Numbered from the stretch's first letter, positions 50,348 through 60,048 are shown. The stretch is DNA of 64,000 bases from Lachnospiraceae bacterium (GCA_029054245.1 JAIDFQ010000043.1:372001-436000), one strand, 5' to 3'. Notes: generated from the letters alone by a model not told the origin. Numbers and translations: made by a program.

Positions 50348-50812
50348 GTGAGATTTGTAATACAGAGAGTAACCAAAGCAAGTGTATCCGTAGATAAAAA
50401 TACAATAGGCGCTATCCAGAACGGTTTTGTTGTTTTGGCAGGTATTTGCGACACAGATACCTATGAAATTGCGGATAAAATGATTCATAAGTTATTACAC
50501 CTACGCATATTTTCTGATGAAAGCGGAAAGACCAATCTTGACATTAAAAGCGTAAATGGCGAATTGTTAATTATTTCACAATTCACCTTGTATGCAGACT
50601 GCCGCAAAGGAAATCGTCCATCCTTCACAGATGCCGGTTCTCCAGAAGCTGCCAAGGAACTTTATGAATATATTATCAAAAAATGTGCAGAAGAAATACC
50701 ACATGTTGCACATGGAAGTTTCGGAAGCCATATGTCCGTATCCTTAATCAATGACGGACCATTTACCGTCATATTAGATTCAGAACAAATAGGTAACAAA
50801 AATAAAGCGTAA
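50348..50812 (+). CDS. dtd: D-aminoacyl-tRNA deacylase
   Basis: MRFVIQRVTKASVSVD; LLIISQFTLYADCRKGNRPSFTDAG; HVAHGSFGSHMSVSLINDGPFTVILDS. Confidence 0.96.
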   Translation: MRFVIQRVTKASVSVDKNTIGAIQNGFVVLAGICDTDTYEIADKMIHKLLHLRIFSDESGKTNLDIKSVNGELLIISQFTLYADCRKGNRPSFTDAGSPEAAKELYEYIIKKCAEEIPHVAHGSFGSHMSVSLINDGPFTVILDSEQIGNKNKA

Positions 50813-50827
50813 AGGATCCATTGCCTC

Positions 50828-51124
50828 ATGAAGTTTTTGATTATTATTATAATTATTTTTTTGGTTGTGATATATGTATACACCTATATAAAGTTGAAAA
50901 AAAGCAGAAAAAACAAAATCGATGCTGTAGGTGATTTTAGAAAAAGCTATCAAAAGAGGAAGGCTTCCCCTAATCTAACAAAGACTGACGAATATACAAA
51001 CTACCTGACTAAATATAATAATTCCCTTGACTATATCGAAAAGGATGCCTTTCTAAAAGAAGCCGCCGAAGCCGATGAAAAATCCAAGAAAAAAATTCCA
51101 AAGCCCAAAAAATTGCACTTTTAG
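50828..51124 (+). CDS. Hypothetical single-TM basic protein
   Basis: N-terminal TM FLIIIIIIFLVVIYVYTY, Lys-rich tail; co-directional with dtd. Confidence 0.6.
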   Translation: MKFLIIIIIIFLVVIYVYTYIKLKKSRKNKIDAVGDFRKSYQKRKASPNLTKTDEYTNYLTKYNNSLDYIEKDAFLKEAAEADEKSKKKIPKPKKLHF

Positions 51125-51163
51125 CAAACTGGTTAACATAAAATTATTATGTTAACCAGTTTG
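51125..51163. repeat. 17-bp perfect inverted repeat, 5-nt centre
   Basis: CAAACTGGTTAACATAA-aatta-TTATGTTAACCAGTTTG. Confidence 0.9.
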
Positions 51164-51228
51164 TGAATAACCATGTAATTATTTCCCACACACCCCCTTA
51201 TCATTACATCAGTCACGCCAAATCCCCC

Positions 51229-51319
51229 CAAGTTTAACGAACTAGTTAGCGACTGCGCCACCAACTCATCTGCACACCTAATCCGCCCATCCGCAGTCAC
51301 TAACTATTCGTTAAACTTG
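51229..51319. repeat. About 28-bp near-perfect inverted repeat, 34-nt centre
   Basis: CAAGTTTAACGAACTAGTTAGCGACTGCG (51229-51257) vs CGCAGTCACTAACTATTCGTTAAACTTG (51292-51319); one indel and one mismatch. Confidence 0.85.
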
Positions 51320-51344
51320 TGTTTTGCGAATAGTTGTATTTCGG

Positions 51345-51968
51345 TTATTTTAATGCTTCAAAGTCTTCTATATACTGTATAAGCAGTTTAACAGTTCCTT
51401 CTACGCCAAGAACACTGCTGTTAATACAGAAATCATAGCTGTCCGCACGTCCCCATTTTTTTGAAGAATAATAATTGTAATAGCTTTGACGTTGTTTATC
51501 CTTTTTGATGCACATGTCCTTAGCCTTGGGAGCATCAACATCATATTTCTGCATGATTCTTTTTGTCTTTGTATCTTCATTTCCATATATGAAAACATGC
51601 ACGCAGTTTTTCATATCGCTCAACGCATAATCCGCGCATCTCCCGACGATCACGCAGGGACCTTCACTCGCAATCTTTTTAATCGTATCAAATTGTGCCA
51701 GAAAAACTTTATGGCTGATTGGCATATCTACAAAATGTGATGCATTATAGCCAAAAGAATAGGTATCCATAACCAGATTATAGAGAAAAGAATTAGTCGG
51801 TCTTTCATCATGATTTTCCAGCATTTCTTCACAAAAGCCACTTTCTTTTGCCGCTCTGCTCAGCAGTTCCTTATCATAACATTTAATGCCAAAATATTCT
51901 GCAACTTTTTCACCGATTTCACGACCGCCGGAACCAAATTGACGCCCTATTGTAATCACTGTATTCAT
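51345..51968 (-). CDS. Cytidylate kinase-like family protein (copy 2)
   Basis: VITIGRQFGSGGREIGEKVAEYFGIKCYDKELL; CVIVGRCADYAL. Confidence 0.88.
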   Translation of the reverse strand: MNTVITIGRQFGSGGREIGEKVAEYFGIKCYDKELLSRAAKESGFCEEMLENHDERPTNSFLYNLVMDTYSFGYNASHFVDMPISHKVFLAQFDTIKKIASEGPCVIVGRCADYALSDMKNCVHVFIYGNEDTKTKRIMQKYDVDAPKAKDMCIKKDKQRQSYYNYYSSKKWGRADSYDFCINSSVLGVEGTVKLLIQYIEDFEALK

Positions 51969-52110
51969 AAAATAACCCTCCTGTTCATAATAACTACTAT
52001 ATCCTTATTATACACAAAATATCTTTCCTACACAATGAATTAATTTTGCGTGAGAAAAACTCTTCCTGTTCGATTGACTGTTACAAAAGCTTTTATTGTA
52101 TCTCTATACA

Positions 52111-52143
52111 AAGAAAAACCACATTCATAATGAACGCGGTTTC
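52111..52143 (-). terminator. Intrinsic terminator of cstA
   Basis: Minus strand aaaccgcgttca-tta-tgaatgtggttttt with G-U pairs and T run. Confidence 0.65.
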
Positions 52144-52188
52144 TCCTTTTTGGATCAAATGATATTGAAACTGAAATATATCCACTAT

Positions 52189-53892
52189 CTATGCTTTTTG
52201 CGCTTTTTTCTTCATAAACAGGGTCTGGAAGCCTTCCACTACCAGAATCACTGCCAGAACTGCCATTGCTGCTGCAAATATCAGCTGGAACCAGTCGCCC
52301 CATGCTGCAGTTTGATCGGCAATCATAACCAGTTTATTCTTTACCGTGATAATCAGGCTGGTCAAGGTTGCTGCAAGCATGAAAATCATAGGAACATAGA
52401 ACATTTTGTTATTCTTTCCTGCATTGCCAAGCCATGCAGCTACTGCCATCAGGGCAAGACCTGCCAGCAGCTGATTTGCTGCTCCGAACAAGCCCCAGAT
52501 CTGGCTTAAACTCAATCCTCCAAGTACACAGCCAATAATGACCATAAATGCAGTGCCGGCCAATGGATGAGCAAGCACTTTCCGTGCACCCTTTGCATCT
52601 TTATATGTCGTCTCACCCTTTTTCAGGAACAATTCTGTGAACATGAAGCGACTCAAACGAGTTCCAGTATCTAGGCTGGTTAAAGCAAACACAGATACTG
52701 CCAGAGTAAGCAATGCATAAATCGTTGCATATACAGTACTCGTTTCAGCGCCGAACATGGTTGCAATACCTGCTGCAAATGCAGCTGAAGGAGAACCAAA
52801 TCCTCCGCTTGTATACTTGTCAAATACCATACCTACAGCAATTAAGGAAACTACGCCAAGAGCAGATTCAATCAGCATGGAACCATAGCCAATAGGCTTG
52901 GCATCTTTTTCACTTGCCAACTGCTTAGATGAAGTCCCAGTAGCAATCAGACTGTGGAATCCTGAACAGGCGCCGCAGGCAACGGTAATAAATAATGTAG
53001 GGAACAATGTTCCAATGCTTACTTTCCATCCTACGAATGCCGGGATAGTAAAAGTTGCCGTATGTGTGAAAGCAGAAAGAATGATACCGCCCAGTGCCAC
53101 AATCATCATAGCATAAAGCAGGAAACTGGATAAGTAATCACGAGGCTGCAATAAAATCCAAACCGGAACCAGCGAAGCAACTGTAATATAAACGCCAATC
53201 AAAACAATCCAAGCCGTACGTCCCAACACAAGCCCAAAGTTCAAGCCTAAAGCAACGATAAGGACAATACCGATGATACCGCCAATCGTAGCCGGAACTG
53301 TTCCTACGTGAAGCCGGTTGGTAACAATTCCATAAATAATGGCAAGTACTATAAATAACACGGAAATCATAGCCGTTGTCTGGCTTCCGGTGGGATTAGC
53401 TGTAATACCAAATCCGCCCTCTGGTGTAAAAAATGTTCCCGCCACGACATTAACAAATGATGCGATTACAAGAATCAGCACCAGAAGCGCAAAAATTGTA
53501 AATAACCTCTGTGCCCGTGCTCCCATGGAATCCTTAATGATCTCTCCCACTGATTTTCCTTCATGGCGTACAGAAGCAAACAGGGAGCCAAAATCCTGAA
53601 GACCACCAAAGAAAATACCGCCGATAATACACCATAAAAATACAGGAATCCATCCAAAAACAGATGCCTGAATCGGACCATTGATCGGACCGGCGCCTGC
53701 AATAGATGAAAAATGATGCCCCATTAGGACAATTGGCGGTGCGGCAACGTAATCGACACCGTCTGCCAGCTCCTGTGCCGGAGTCTTTTTGGAAGGGTCA
53801 ATGCCCCATTGTTTTGCCAGCCATGAACCATACGTCACATAGCCGATTATGAGCAAAACAATTGCAGCAACAATAATAAGTAATGCTGTCAT
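52189..53892 (-). CDS. cstA: Carbon starvation protein A (CstA) family transporter
   Basis: MGHHFSSIAGAGPINGPIQASVFGWIPVFLWCIIGGIFFGGLQDFGSLFASVRHEGKSVGEII. Confidence 0.95.
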   Translation of the reverse strand: MTALLIIVAAIVLLIIGYVTYGSWLAKQWGIDPSKKTPAQELADGVDYVAAPPIVLMGHHFSSIAGAGPINGPIQASVFGWIPVFLWCIIGGIFFGGLQDFGSLFASVRHEGKSVGEIIKDSMGARAQRLFTIFALLVLILVIASFVNVVAGTFFTPEGGFGITANPTGSQTTAMISVLFIVLAIIYGIVTNRLHVGTVPATIGGIIGIVLIVALGLNFGLVLGRTAWIVLIGVYITVASLVPVWILLQPRDYLSSFLLYAMMIVALGGIILSAFTHTATFTIPAFVGWKVSIGTLFPTLFITVACGACSGFHSLIATGTSSKQLASEKDAKPIGYGSMLIESALGVVSLIAVGMVFDKYTSGGFGSPSAAFAAGIATMFGAETSTVYATIYALLTLAVSVFALTSLDTGTRLSRFMFTELFLKKGETTYKDAKGARKVLAHPLAGTAFMVIIGCVLGGLSLSQIWGLFGAANQLLAGLALMAVAAWLGNAGKNNKMFYVPMIFMLAATLTSLIITVKNKLVMIADQTAAWGDWFQLIFAAAMAVLAVILVVEGFQTLFMKKKAQKA

Positions 53893-53921
53893 TTTCTCTC
53901 TCCTTTTCCTATAATGAATTT

Positions 53922-54413
53922 TTATACAGTATTGCAAACGAGCTTCTTAAAACTCCGTCCAAGGCGGTTATACGCCGCCCTTCCAGAGGACTGCTCGATA
54001 GCAACCAATCGGTAATTGCTCCATCCATGAAAGCCGAATCGATAACTTTGATAATGACGAAGCTTTGAAACCTGTGCAAATGCCTCTTCTGTAATCGTAT
54101 CTGCAACAATGATCAGCGCCACATCCGTATTGCGGTGGCTCCCATGAGGTCTGACCTTTTCCATGCCTCGCGCCCAAGCGCTATGGTCTAGCTCAAGAAG
54201 TGTTTCCTGATCCAAGCACTCCACTGCCGCAAAATAAACATATTCCCGTGACTCTGCTTCAGAAATCACTGCACTTTTAACAAGAAAAAAATGTTCATCA
54301 TGAGTGTGGAATACCGCTTCCGCAACAAACGGAGGCTCTGTCCCTTCCCGCTTGACATCATAATAAACCTGAAAGGAACGGAATAATTTCTCCAGAATCT
54401 CATCTCTATTCAT
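53922..54413 (-). CDS. Uncharacterised soluble protein upstream of cstA
   Basis: ORF MNRDEILEKLFRSFQVYYDV..., 30 nt from cstA on the same strand. Confidence 0.65.
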   Translation of the reverse strand: MNRDEILEKLFRSFQVYYDVKREGTEPPFVAEAVFHTHDEHFFLVKSAVISEAESREYVYFAAVECLDQETLLELDHSAWARGMEKVRPHGSHRNTDVALIIVADTITEEAFAQVSKLRHYQSYRFGFHGWSNYRLVAIEQSSGRAAYNRLGRSFKKLVCNTV

Positions 54414-54514
54414 ATGTACGCATCTCTCCTATGCTGATACTTTTTACCCACATCATAAAACTCTGGTTTTTTCAGAACGTTCAACGTGTTATAGTTGAGC
54501 AAAGCTTCTTAACA

Positions 54515-54547
54515 TAAAAGACAGGCATCCGCCAAGGGATACCTGCC
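54515..54547 (-). terminator. Intrinsic terminator after rluD
   Basis: Minus strand ggcaggtatcccttggcggatgcctgtctttta. Confidence 0.7.
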
Positions 54548-54686
54548 AATATCGTGATACCTCTTTGTATCTGCATTTATTTATAATTATACTCTTAATA
54601 ATTGAAAAAACAAGTATTTTCTTCATAAATGCTTTACAAAAATTTATAATTATTTAATTATATGTTTATTAATTCCTTATTTGTAC

Positions 54687-55610
54687 TTAAGGCAGCACCC
54701 TTATGAGCTTCCTGAAATATTCAGGAAGAGGCGCCCTGGTTTCTACATATTCGCCGGTTGTAGGGTGAATAAAGCCAAGTATTTCAGCGTGCAGGGTCTG
54801 ACCGTTTAACTTGTAGGGATTGTTCTTTGCCCCGTATACTGAATCTCCAAGAAGAGGATGCCCTAAAGATGCCATATGAACCCTGATCTGATGCGTCCGC
54901 CCTGTTTCCAGCGTACATTCTATATAAGTGGCATTTGAAAAACGCTTAAGTACCCGATAATGGGTAATGGCTTCTTTTCCGCCCTTTTCAACTACCGCCA
55001 TCTTTTTCCTGTCTACAGGATGCCGTCCTAGCAGCGTATGGACCGTCCCCTCATCCTCCTTCACCACACCGTGTACAATTGCCTGATATTTTCTGATAAT
55101 AGTGTGTTCCTTCAGCTGCTTCGCTATTTCATTGTGCGCATGGTCATTTTTACAGGCAATCACAGAACCGGTAGTGTCACGGTCAATCCGATGGACAATG
55201 CCCGGTCTTAAAACACCGTTTATGCCGCTCAACTCATTTTGGCAATGATACATCAAAGCATTGACCAATGTCCCTTCATAATGCCCCGGCGCCGGATGAA
55301 CCACCATACCTTTCGGCTTATCGATTACGATTACATCCTGATCCTCATAAAGAATAGACAGGGAAATGTTTTCAGGAAGAATATCCGGAATAACAGAAGG
55401 CGGAAGGATTAGTATAATCTCATCCTCCGCGTTGACACGGTAGCTTGCTTTGACATTTTTGCCATTTACCGTCACCTTTCCATCTGCTAAAAGCTTTTGT
55501 ATATAAGAGCGTGATAAAGATTCCATCAGCGCATTCAGGCACTTATCGATCCGCTCATCTTCCATCTCTTCAGTTATTATAAAATGATATTCGTTCTGTA
55601 CATCCATCAT
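54687..55610 (-). CDS. rluD: RluD-type pseudouridine synthase
   Basis: S4 domain; PGIVHRIDRDTTGSVIACKND; GRTHQIRVHMASLGHPLLGDSVYG. Confidence 0.95.
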   Translation of the reverse strand: MMDVQNEYHFIITEEMEDERIDKCLNALMESLSRSYIQKLLADGKVTVNGKNVKASYRVNAEDEIILILPPSVIPDILPENISLSILYEDQDVIVIDKPKGMVVHPAPGHYEGTLVNALMYHCQNELSGINGVLRPGIVHRIDRDTTGSVIACKNDHAHNEIAKQLKEHTIIRKYQAIVHGVVKEDEGTVHTLLGRHPVDRKKMAVVEKGGKEAITHYRVLKRFSNATYIECTLETGRTHQIRVHMASLGHPLLGDSVYGAKNNPYKLNGQTLHAEILGFIHPTTGEYVETRAPLPEYFRKLIRVLP

Positions 55611-55613
55611 ATT

Positions 55614-56141
55614 TTATTTTAATTCTCTAAATTTTTTCTTTTTGAAGCTAAGAAAATGAAAATCGGTTTCACTGTAAACAAAAAGAATCTGAATAATCAG
55701 TAACACCGTTGAAAATGTCACATACATATCTGCAACATTAAAAATAGGGAAATTGATAAGCACGATATAAATGAAATCCACCACATAATCGTGCTGCAAC
55801 CGATCTATCATATTCCCGATTGCTCCGCCAGCAATCATCACAAGCAAAAAGTGGAGCTGTGTATACTTTTTATGATCTGGTGTCTTTATGAGAACATATG
55901 CAATCACAAATAAAAAAATTACGGCTACAAAAACAAAAAAGCTTTTTTGGTTTTGCAGCATTCCAAAAGCAGCACCCCGGTTTTCAAGGTAATTGAATTC
56001 TAAAACCCCGTCAATGATATTAAATGCCGGCTGGTTTTTAAGCTTTAATACCGCTGTATATTTGGTAAACTGGTCCACCCCTACAAGCAGGACCAGCAGT
56101 AAAAAATCTAAAATAAGTAATTTTACTTTATGCTTACTCAT
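55614..56141 (-). CDS. lspA: Signal peptidase II
   Basis: VDQFTKY, NRGAAFGML, GGAIGNMIDRLQHDYVVDFI, FNVADMYV. Confidence 0.96.
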   Translation of the reverse strand: MSKHKVKLLILDFLLLVLLVGVDQFTKYTAVLKLKNQPAFNIIDGVLEFNYLENRGAAFGMLQNQKSFFVFVAVIFLFVIAYVLIKTPDHKKYTQLHFLLVMIAGGAIGNMIDRLQHDYVVDFIYIVLINFPIFNVADMYVTFSTVLLIIQILFVYSETDFHFLSFKKKKFRELK

Positions 56142-56149
56142 AACGGCTC

Positions 56150-57253
56150 CTATTCGCAATCTTCAACATATTGAATTTCAGAAATGGCATTTAAAATTTC
56201 CTCATCTGTTACATTTCTGTCTATCAATGCTTTTCCAACTTTTTTAAGAAGGATAAACTTGATGCTGTTTCCTTCCATTTTCTTGTCTGACTTAGTCAAT
56301 TTCAAAATTTCTTCCGGTCGAATATCCTCCAACGAAATGGGCAGATTGAACGGTACAAGCATGTCTCTTATTTCATAGTATTCTTCCATAGAAAGCCATT
56401 CATGCTTCCAAGATATAAAAGCAGCTGCGACCATCCCAAGGGCTACACATTCGCCATGTGTCATAGTAAAATTTTTATGCTTTTCAATTGCATGACCAAT
56501 TGTATGACCGAAATTAAGAAGTGCCCTGTCTCCTTTTTCAGAGGGATCTTTTTCTACTACAAGTTTTTTGATCTTGCTGCTTCTTTCTACCATCTCAAGC
56601 AGCGTATCATCCTCCCTGTCATTTATTTCATATATATGATCTAGAAGCCACTCATAAAAAAGGCTGTCCTTAATGAGACCATGCTTCATGACCTCTGCAA
56701 AGCCACTGAAAAACTGACGGTCATCCAGCGTCTTTAAAGTACCCACATTCATGTAAACGAGCTTTGGCATATAAAAGGCGCCTACCATATTTTTATAGCC
56801 ATCAAAATCAACCCCTGTCTTTCCGCCTATACTGGAATCCGCTTGTGCAAGCAGAGTCGTCGGAATCTGGACAAAATCAATCCCTCTTAAGTAGGTTGCT
56901 GCCGCAAAGCCTGTAATGTCACCGGTCACCCCTCCGCCAAGGGCAAGCAGAAGATCCTTCCTGTCAAATTTTTCTTTGATCAAAAAAGCATAAATTTCCC
57001 AAACGGTGGCAAGTGTCTTTTGTTCCTCTCCTGCTGGAAAGGTATATAAGACATTTTTCAGACAGTTTCCATTTAAAATCGCCATGATTTCTTCTCCATA
57101 AAGGGAAGAAACATGGGAATCCGTCACGATGCATACTTTTCTGTTTTCAATATTAAGATTCTTTAATTCTGAAAGCAGTTCATCAAAGCTTGTATCAAAT
57201 ACGATATCATAGCAGGGCTTTTTGTCATATAAAATTGTAAGTCGGCTCTTCAT
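56150..57253 (-). CDS. aroB: 3-dehydroquinate synthase
   Basis: ALGGGVTGDITGFAAATYLRGIDFVQIPTTLLAQADSSIGGKTGVDFDGYKNMVGAFY. Confidence 0.97.
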   Translation of the reverse strand: MKSRLTILYDKKPCYDIVFDTSFDELLSELKNLNIENRKVCIVTDSHVSSLYGEEIMAILNGNCLKNVLYTFPAGEEQKTLATVWEIYAFLIKEKFDRKDLLLALGGGVTGDITGFAAATYLRGIDFVQIPTTLLAQADSSIGGKTGVDFDGYKNMVGAFYMPKLVYMNVGTLKTLDDRQFFSGFAEVMKHGLIKDSLFYEWLLDHIYEINDREDDTLLEMVERSSKIKKLVVEKDPSEKGDRALLNFGHTIGHAIEKHKNFTMTHGECVALGMVAAAFISWKHEWLSMEEYYEIRDMLVPFNLPISLEDIRPEEILKLTKSDKKMEGNSIKFILLKKVGKALIDRNVTDEEILNAISEIQYVEDCE

Positions 57254-57281
57254 AAATTCATCCTTTCTGTTAAAAACAAAC

Positions 57282-57309
57282 AAAACTTCCTGCCCTAACA
57301 GGAAGTTTT
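57282..57309 (-). terminator. Intrinsic terminator between sepF and aroB
   Basis: aaaacttcctg-ccctaa-caggaagtttt. Confidence 0.8.
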
Positions 57310-57326
57310 AAATCAATAAATGAAAT

Positions 57327-57827
57327 TTAAATACCGTTATTAATCGGCACATCAAAAGATCCTGATAAAATTTCCTGAAAGTCGCCCGATATGTCAACGA
57401 TAGCCGGGGTTATGATAAATATGTAATGGGAAATCTTTTGAAGATTACCACTGATTGCAAAGCAAGATCCAGAGGTAAAATCAATGATACGCTGAGCAAT
57501 ATCAACATCCAGCCCTTCAAGGTTAAGCACGACCGTTCTGTTTGCGAGAAGTGTTTCTGTTATTTCCCTTGCATCCTCAATGGAAGTTGGTTTGATTACG
57601 CATACTTCCATGCCGTTTCCGGTTTTCTTGGTCTGACGCATAGGCGTTACTTTAGGTGTTGTTTTTTTGATTGCTTTATCTTCATCTAAAATAGAATCTT
57701 CTTTTACGGCAGAAATCTTTTTGGGTTTTTCTTCCACCGGGCTTTCATCGTAGTAATCATCATCATAAAAATCGTCATCATCTTCATTTAGTTTCATGTA
57801 ATTAAGAAACTTATCCATTACTCCCAT
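57327..57827 (-). CDS. sepF: Cell division protein SepF
   Basis: MGVMDKFLNYMKLNED...; VCVIKPTSIEDAREITETLLANRTVVLNLEGLDVDIAQRIIDFTSGSCFAISGNLQKIS. Confidence 0.95.
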   Translation of the reverse strand: MGVMDKFLNYMKLNEDDDDFYDDDYYDESPVEEKPKKISAVKEDSILDEDKAIKKTTPKVTPMRQTKKTGNGMEVCVIKPTSIEDAREITETLLANRTVVLNLEGLDVDIAQRIIDFTSGSCFAISGNLQKISHYIFIITPAIVDISGDFQEILSGSFDVPINNGI

Positions 57828-57840
57828 TTTAAAGTACTCC

Positions 57841-58536
57841 TTATTTAACTGGATATTGCCGTTCACCAAAGATGCCTGTCCCAACACGGACAAAAGAAGC
57901 ACCTTCTTCAATGGCAATCATATAATCGCCTGTCATTCCCATGGACAGAACATTCATATTAACATTATCAATGTTTTTTTGATTTATGTCAACAGATAAT
58001 TGTTTCAGCTTTGCAAAATATTGTCGATTTTCTTCCGGGTTCATGGTATACGGAGCAATTGACATTAGCCCTTTGACATGGATTCCGGGCAAAGATGCGG
58101 CATCACGCACAAGCTGTTCAGCATCTTTCGCTTTAACGCCGAATTTCGTATCCTCATCTGCTATATTTACTTCAATTAAAATAGAAACCTCTACTTGTTT
58201 TTTTATTGCCTCACGACTGATTTCCTCCGCAAGTTTTAGCGAATCTACACTATGGATTAACGCCACTTTGTCCACAATGTATTTAACCTTATTCCTTTGC
58301 AGGTGTCCAATCATATGCCACTTGACATCCTTAGGCATGGCATCATATTTATCTAGAAGTTCCTGCACCTTGTTTTCTCCAAACTCCCTGCACCCATAGC
58401 CATATGCCTCCATAAGCCTGGATACCGGCTTGGTTTTACTGACTGCAATCAGAGAAACTTCCTCCCTGCATCTGCCCGCATTTTTACATGCATCTTCAAT
58501 ATTTTGATAAACGTAATCTAGATTATCTTTAATCAA
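57841..58536 (-). CDS. yggS: YggS family PLP homeostasis protein
   Basis: VSLIAVSKTKPVSRLMEAYGYGCREFGENKVQEL; MSMGMTGDYMIAIEEGASFVRVGTGIFG. Confidence 0.95.
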   Translation of the reverse strand: MIKDNLDYVYQNIEDACKNAGRCREEVSLIAVSKTKPVSRLMEAYGYGCREFGENKVQELLDKYDAMPKDVKWHMIGHLQRNKVKYIVDKVALIHSVDSLKLAEEISREAIKKQVEVSILIEVNIADEDTKFGVKAKDAEQLVRDAASLPGIHVKGLMSIAPYTMNPEENRQYFAKLKQLSVDINQKNIDNVNMNVLSMGMTGDYMIAIEEGASFVRVGTGIFGERQYPVK

Positions 58537-58612
58537 AGTGAATCCTCCCTACTTTTACTATAAACCTTCACTCCATCCACATATCCACAGAGAAATCTAT
58601 CTTTATGCGTGT

Positions 58613-60004
58613 TTAATAGATGAATTCATTATCTTCTACTGCCGCTGCATCCAATACTATATAGTCATAAACATTGAGACCATATTGCGTATTGGACTTT
58701 ACGATGGCATACTCATCATTCTTGTATAAGATATTGATTTGCTTAAAATCCGCATAACCTTTATTGATGTTATAGACACCTGTAAGGCTTCCTCTCTTGC
58801 TGATGGCATACTTTTCTGTGGATTCCGGCTTAAGAATATAATTGCCTATCCGCAGGATCATATCATCAAGGTAATATTCTGTCTCTGTTTCTCCATAAAT
58901 CGTAGTTTCCGTAAATTCTGTCGTAGCCGTGCCATCTTCCCCATAAGTTTCAAGCATCACTCCGTAAGCATTACTGTTTCCTCCCTGTACAACATAATCC
59001 TTAGGAACAATAAAAAACTCCTTTTGAACAATTGCGGAATTGGGAATCTTAAGCCCCGTATCTTCTTCTAGAATCAATTCGATATCAATAAAACGATCCG
59101 TGCAAAATGTCACCATGGAATTTGTAAAGGTTAATTTTATAAATATATCCCCATCGGCATTTGTGTAGCTGGAAACTTCACCCCATGAGGTATCCTGATT
59201 CTTTAAGAATTTCACTTTCACATATTCTGCTTCCAAAAGCTCGTCCGCTTTTTCGCGGTCCGTCTGTATCACAATGGCCCAGTCTTCGTTTTTGGAAATC
59301 TTGTAGACGGGCTGTCCTGCCTCCACAAGATCATTGCCAATCAGCTGGGTCTTTTCATAAGTTTTAGAATCAAATAAATCGCTTGTAAACTCCTCTAGCT
59401 TGAGCGCTTCATACCCATCAACAGAATAAATCACGATTCCTGTCGCCGGTGCCCGGCAAAACGAAATAAGCTCTGACATACCAGAAGCATTGATCTTATC
59501 AATGTTCTCTAAAATATTGGCATTTGCCAGTTTCAGAACAGTTCCCTTCACATTATACTTAAAATCATATACAGAAGAAAAATATTCCTTGTTAAAATTA
59601 TTCTTGAAGCCAAGAATTTCCGACTTTAACTCATTTAAATCTCTTTCTGTCAAAGTGCTGTCTGTGTTTTCAGTACTTATATAATCTGCAAGCCTGCCCG
59701 ATTCATCTAAGGTATACACCAGATTCCCGACGCCAACGCGTTCTCCCTCTCTTGCATAATAATTCACATATCCGGTCTTCTGCGCATTTACGATTTCCTC
59801 ATCGCGCAGGGCAATCCCCCTGTAGATGTTGTTTGATGAAAGAGCTCCCATTGTCACTTGATGCGCCTCAATGTGCTTTTGCGTAAAATACATAAAAACA
59901 CAAATGATAATATATACAAATATTACAGCAAAAATAACCATACCAATATTGATTCGAAGGGGCTTTCTGTATTTAACTATTTTGTTGCCTCTGTTATCTT
60001 CCAC
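58613..60004 (-). CDS. HlyD-like membrane protein
   Basis: N-terminal TM MVIFAVIFVYIIICVFMYF; GYVNYYAREGERVGVGNLVYTLDESG biotinyl-lipoyl-like segment; GTG start with aaggag RBS. Confidence 0.7.
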   Translation of the reverse strand: MEDNRGNKIVKYRKPLRINIGMVIFAVIFVYIIICVFMYFTQKHIEAHQVTMGALSSNNIYRGIALRDEEIVNAQKTGYVNYYAREGERVGVGNLVYTLDESGRLADYISTENTDSTLTERDLNELKSEILGFKNNFNKEYFSSVYDFKYNVKGTVLKLANANILENIDKINASGMSELISFCRAPATGIVIYSVDGYEALKLEEFTSDLFDSKTYEKTQLIGNDLVEAGQPVYKISKNEDWAIVIQTDREKADELLEAEYVKVKFLKNQDTSWGEVSSYTNADGDIFIKLTFTNSMVTFCTDRFIDIELILEEDTGLKIPNSAIVQKEFFIVPKDYVVQGGNSNAYGVMLETYGEDGTATTEFTETTIYGETETEYYLDDMILRIGNYILKPESTEKYAISKRGSLTGVYNINKGYADFKQINILYKNDEYAIVKSNTQYGLNVYDYIVLDAAAVEDNEFIY

Positions 60005-60048
60005 TATACTTCTCCTTAAACACAATTACTTTAAGCAAAAGACTATAT

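Noticed and set aside
49952-50488. 178-aa minus ORF spanning AI-2E transporter and dtd
   Set aside because: Overlaps two well-supported genes with no recognisable domain.
51180-51230. G-quadruplex on the minus strand (GGGGGG/GGGGG/GGG)
   Set aside because: Only three clear G-runs with long loops; below a credible motif.
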